Shown piece by piece: positions 61,751 to 64,000 of a stretch of 64,000 nucleotides of DNA; position 1 is the stretch's first letter, and each line of letters opens with the position of its first letter. Origin of the DNA: DASYLJ01 sp964432595 (GTDB lineage: Bacteria; Desulfobacterota; Binatia; DP-6); contig CAYSOF010000015.1 of NCBI GenBank assembly GCA_964432595.1, positions 103,225-167,224 of the forward strand. The letters are read 5' to 3'. The notes under the pieces were generated by a model. It ran no database searches. It saw only the letters and a program-made list of their open reading frames with translations, and was not told the origin of the DNA. The position numbers were made by a program, and so were the translations under genes.

Positions 61751-62770
61751 ATGCCAAAGCGGATCGCGATCGTCGCCGTCGTCCTCGCCGTGATCGGCAC
61801 CGTCGTGTGGTGGAGCCGGCGGGACCGCGGCCCCCACCACTACACGGGCTTCGTCGAGGGCGAGGAGCGGATCGTCCGCAGCGAGACCAACGGCCGCGTG
61901 CTGGAGGTCGCGTTCGCGGAGGGCTCGTCGGTGCCGGCGGGCGCCGTCCTGGTCCGGCTCGACGACGCCGACATCGCCGCGCGGGTGCGCGCGAAGGAGG
62001 CCGAGGTGGCGATGATCGACGCGCAGATCGCGCGGCAGGACGAGCAGATCGCGCTGACCGAGGCGACGTGGGCGCGCGACCGCAGCGCGCGTGCCGCCGA
62101 GCTGCGGCGCGCACAGGCGACCGCGGCGCTCGCCGAGCGTACGCTCGCGCGCGAGCAGGAGCTGGTCCGCACGGGCGCCAGCACGCAGCAGACGCTCGAC
62201 GACCAGCGCGCGTTGCGCGACCAGTCGCAGAGCGACGTCCAGCGGGCGCGCGACCTGCTCGGGCGCGCCGACGCCGAAGAGCGGTCGATCGCGCTCGCTC
62301 GCCAGCAACGCGAGGTGCTCGTGCAGCAACGCGCCATGGCGGCGGCGCAGCTCGCCCAGCTGCAGGTCGAGCAGGGCAAGTTCACCATCACCGCGCCGGC
62401 GGTGCCGACCGTCGTCCAGACGCAGCTCATCTGGCCGGGCGAGCTCGCGCAGCCCGGGACGCCGATCGTCTCGGTGCTCGATCCCGCCGACAAGTACGTC
62501 CAGGTCTACGTGCCGGTGCCCGACGTCGAGCAGTTCCGCATCGGCCGTCCCGTCGAGATCGAGCTCGACAGCGAGCCGGGCCGCCGCTTCAAGGGCGAGG
62601 TCAGCTTCGTCGCGAGCTCCGCGAACTTCACGCCCGAGAAGATCGAGACGCGCAGCGACCGCCTCGGCCAGGTGTACCGCGCCAAGATCCGCATCCTCGA
62701 AGGCGTCGAGCGCTTCCAGCCGGGAACCGAAGGCAACGTCTGGCTCGTCGAGGAGGACGACGGCGCGTGA
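61751..62770 (+). CDS. HlyD-family membrane-fusion protein (YbhG-like)
   Basis: 339 residues. A single N-terminal membrane anchor (IAIVAVVLAVIGTVVWW) is followed by the barrel-sandwich strand HHYTGFVEGEERIVRSETNGRVLEVAFAEGSSVPAGAVLVRLD, a long coiled-coil hairpin (residues about 75-205, with AQIARQDEQIALTEATWARD) and the C-terminal lipoyl/barrel part (TITAPAVPTVVQTQLIWPGEL, PVPDVEQFRIGRPVEIELDSEPGRRFKGEVSFV). It links the inner-membrane ABC transporter to the TolC-like channel. Its stop overlaps the next start by four bases. Confidence 0.92.
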   Translation: MPKRIAIVAVVLAVIGTVVWWSRRDRGPHHYTGFVEGEERIVRSETNGRVLEVAFAEGSSVPAGAVLVRLDDADIAARVRAKEAEVAMIDAQIARQDEQIALTEATWARDRSARAAELRRAQATAALAERTLAREQELVRTGASTQQTLDDQRALRDQSQSDVQRARDLLGRADAEERSIALARQQREVLVQQRAMAAAQLAQLQVEQGKFTITAPAVPTVVQTQLIWPGELAQPGTPIVSVLDPADKYVQVYVPVPDVEQFRIGRPVEIELDSEPGRRFKGEVSFVASSANFTPEKIETRSDRLGQVYRAKIRILEGVERFQPGTEGNVWLVEEDDGA

Positions 62771-63696
62771 GCGATCCGCTCATCGAGCTGCGCGGACTCC
62801 GCAAGCAGTACGGCAGGCGGACGGCGCTCGCCGGCGTCGACGTCACGATCGGCGAGCGGCAGATCGTCGGCGTCGTCGGCCCCGACGGCGCGGGCAAGAC
62901 GACGCTGCTGCGGTCGATCGCCGGCCTGCTCGAGATCGAGGCGACGACGGCGCGCGTGCTCGGCCATGACCTTCGCGGCGACGTCACCGCGCTGAAGGCC
63001 CGCATGGGCTACGTGCCGCAGGTCTTCAGCCTGCACCGCGACCTGACCGTCGCGGAGAACCTGCGCTTCACGGCCCGCCTGCATCGCCTGCCGCCCGACG
63101 AAGGGTGGGCGCGCGCCGAGACGCTGCTGAAGCGCATCGCCATGGACCGCTTCGCCGACCGCGTCGCGGGCGCGCTCTCCGGCGGCATGAAGCAGAAGCT
63201 CGCCATCGCGAACGCGCTGCTGCCACGCCCCGACCTGATCGTGCTCGACGAGCCCACGGCGGGCGTCGACGTCGTCGCGCGCGGCGAGATCTGGGAGCTC
63301 CTCGTCGAGGCGCGGCGCGACGCGCTCGTGGTCCAGAGCACGAGCTACCTGGACGAGGCGGAGAAGTGCGATCGGCTCGTGTATCTCGACGACGGCCGCG
63401 TCGTCGCCGCGGGCACGCCCGACGAGCTGCGCCGTGCGGTGCCCGTCGAGCTGTATCGCGTGTGGAGCGACCGATCGCGCGACGTCGCCGCGGCGGCGCG
63501 CACCCTGCCCTACGTGGCCGGCGCGCGCGCGACCGGCCGCTACGCGCGCGTCGAGGTCCCGGCCGCGAGGTCGCCCGGCACGGACACGGTCCTGCGCGAT
63601 CTGAACCGCCTCGCCCCGGACGCCGCGCAGTTCGTCGAGCGCGTGCCCGTCGACATGGAAACGACGCTGCTCTCGCTCGCCGGCGGCATCGGATGA
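62767..63696 (+). CDS. ABC transporter ATPase (first half of a YbhF-like pair)
   Basis: 309 residues, start GTG 62767. Walker A is GPDGAGKTT, the Q-loop is YVPQVFSLHRDLTVAENL, the signature LSGGMKQKLAIANALL, Walker B LIVLDEPTAGVD and the switch region VVQSTSYLDEAEKCDRLVYLDDG. The Asp of GPDGAGKTT replaces the usual Asn. The C-terminal 70 residues (LYRVWSDRSRDVAAAARTL onward) are the extra domain of YbhF-type exporters. E. coli YbhF has two ATPase domains in one chain; here they are two genes joined by an ATGA overlap. Confidence 0.93.
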   Translation: MSDPLIELRGLRKQYGRRTALAGVDVTIGERQIVGVVGPDGAGKTTLLRSIAGLLEIEATTARVLGHDLRGDVTALKARMGYVPQVFSLHRDLTVAENLRFTARLHRLPPDEGWARAETLLKRIAMDRFADRVAGALSGGMKQKLAIANALLPRPDLIVLDEPTAGVDVVARGEIWELLVEARRDALVVQSTSYLDEAEKCDRLVYLDDGRVVAAGTPDELRRAVPVELYRVWSDRSRDVAAAARTLPYVAGARATGRYARVEVPAARSPGTDTVLRDLNRLAPDAAQFVERVPVDMETTLLSLAGGIG

Positions 63697-64000
63697 GCGA
63701 GCCGATCATCCAGACCCGCGGCCTCACGAAGCGGTTCGGCGACTTCGTCGCGGTCGACCATCTCGACCTCGCCGTCCAGCCGGGCTCCATCTTCGCGTTC
63801 CTCGGCGGCAACGGGTCGGGGAAGAGCACGACGATCCGCATGCTGATCGGCCTGCTGCAGCCCACCGAGGGCGAGATCACCGTCGACGGCGTCGACGTGA
63901 TCCGCAATCCGCGCCGCGTGCGCGACCACATCGGCTACATGGGACAGAAGGTCAGCCTCTACCAGGGCCTGTCGCTGCGCGAGAACGTCGAGTTCTACGC
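63693..64000 (+). CDS. ABC transporter ATPase, second half of the pair (cut by right edge)
   Basis: The first 102 residues are visible, starting MSEPIIQTRGLTKRFGDFVAVDHL. Walker A GGNGSGKST and Q-loop YMGQKVSLYQGLSLRENVEFY are present; the signature and Walker B lie past the end. The start overlaps the previous stop (ATGA). The membrane subunits (YbhS/YbhR-like) are expected beyond the right edge. Confidence 0.9.
   Translation, partial: MSEPIIQTRGLTKRFGDFVAVDHLDLAVQPGSIFAFLGGNGSGKSTTIRMLIGLLQPTEGEITVDGVDVIRNPRRVRDHIGYMGQKVSLYQGLSLRENVEFY

Noticed and set aside
1..64000. CRISPR arrays, tRNA, rRNA, insertion sequences
   Set aside because: No evenly spaced direct repeats, no cloverleaf-like or rRNA-like segment and no transposase motif were found on either strand by reading; short structural RNAs could still be missed.

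Overview
The window is very GC-rich throughout, and third codon positions are almost all G or C. Gene density is high: no stretch over about 250 bases lacks a gene. Outer-membrane efflux parts, several lipoproteins and a periplasmic multihaem cytochrome indicate a Gram-negative bacterium. A sigma-54 activator, bacterial Ku, AddAB-type rather than RecBCD-type recombination, a wax-ester synthase/DGAT, a P450 and large secreted cysteine-rich proteins suit a soil or sediment lineage such as Myxococcota, Desulfobacterota or Binatota. That placement is inference; there is no rRNA or tRNA to anchor it.

Layout. 1-9027: a partial FAD oxidoreductase, a metallothionein-like protein, an SGNH hydrolase, a four-BON-domain protein, a cardiolipin-synthase-like phospholipase D fused to a VTT membrane domain with its endonuclease/exonuclease/phosphatase partner, and a sigma-54 response regulator with a degenerate kinase. 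9238-16599: an envelope and stress block of small proteins (Holin-X-like, YtxH-like, SRPBCC, CsbD, BON lipoprotein, general-stress-17M-like, hemerythrin) around a hybrid histidine kinase and a single-domain receiver. 16668-20605 and 28736-31576: TreZ, a glycogen-debranching enzyme and TreY, which together would turn alpha-glucan into trehalose. 20602-25509: topoisomerase IB, an AsmA-like protein, Ku and a stand-alone LigD-type phosphoesterase, a DNA-repair theme. 25607-33452: superoxide dismutase, regulators, a 3D-domain protein, a fumarylacetoacetase-family enzyme, a peroxiredoxin and small proteins.

33467-42306: a lipoprotein fusing a PheC-like binding fold to a secreted chorismate mutase, then the AddA- and AddB-like helicase-nuclease genes, separated by a His-rich secreted peptide gene and a perfect hairpin. 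41845-56497: a secretion-dominated region with a clan-A glycosidase, WS/DGAT, two repetitive surface proteins, two very unusual cysteine-rich sulfatase-like proteins, a cytosolic cobalamin-binding-like protein and a six-haem cytochrome. This is the most novel part of the window. 56552-59548: small membrane proteins and a divergent 3Fe-4S ferredoxin / P450-SDR locus. 59583-64000: a TetR-TolC-HlyD-ABC export operon that runs off the right end.

Three genes (second sulfatase, P450, TetR) have a TTGAC-type -35 box only 37-38 bases before the start codon and no Shine-Dalgarno sequence, suggesting leaderless transcripts. Most other genes have clear AGGAGG-type sites. Many operon joints are ATGA or GTGA overlaps, which supports the chosen starts. 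The largest gaps are 3242-3492, 9028-9237, 26941-27153, 50346-50543 and 51468-51643. Only the last three hold structure I could name.
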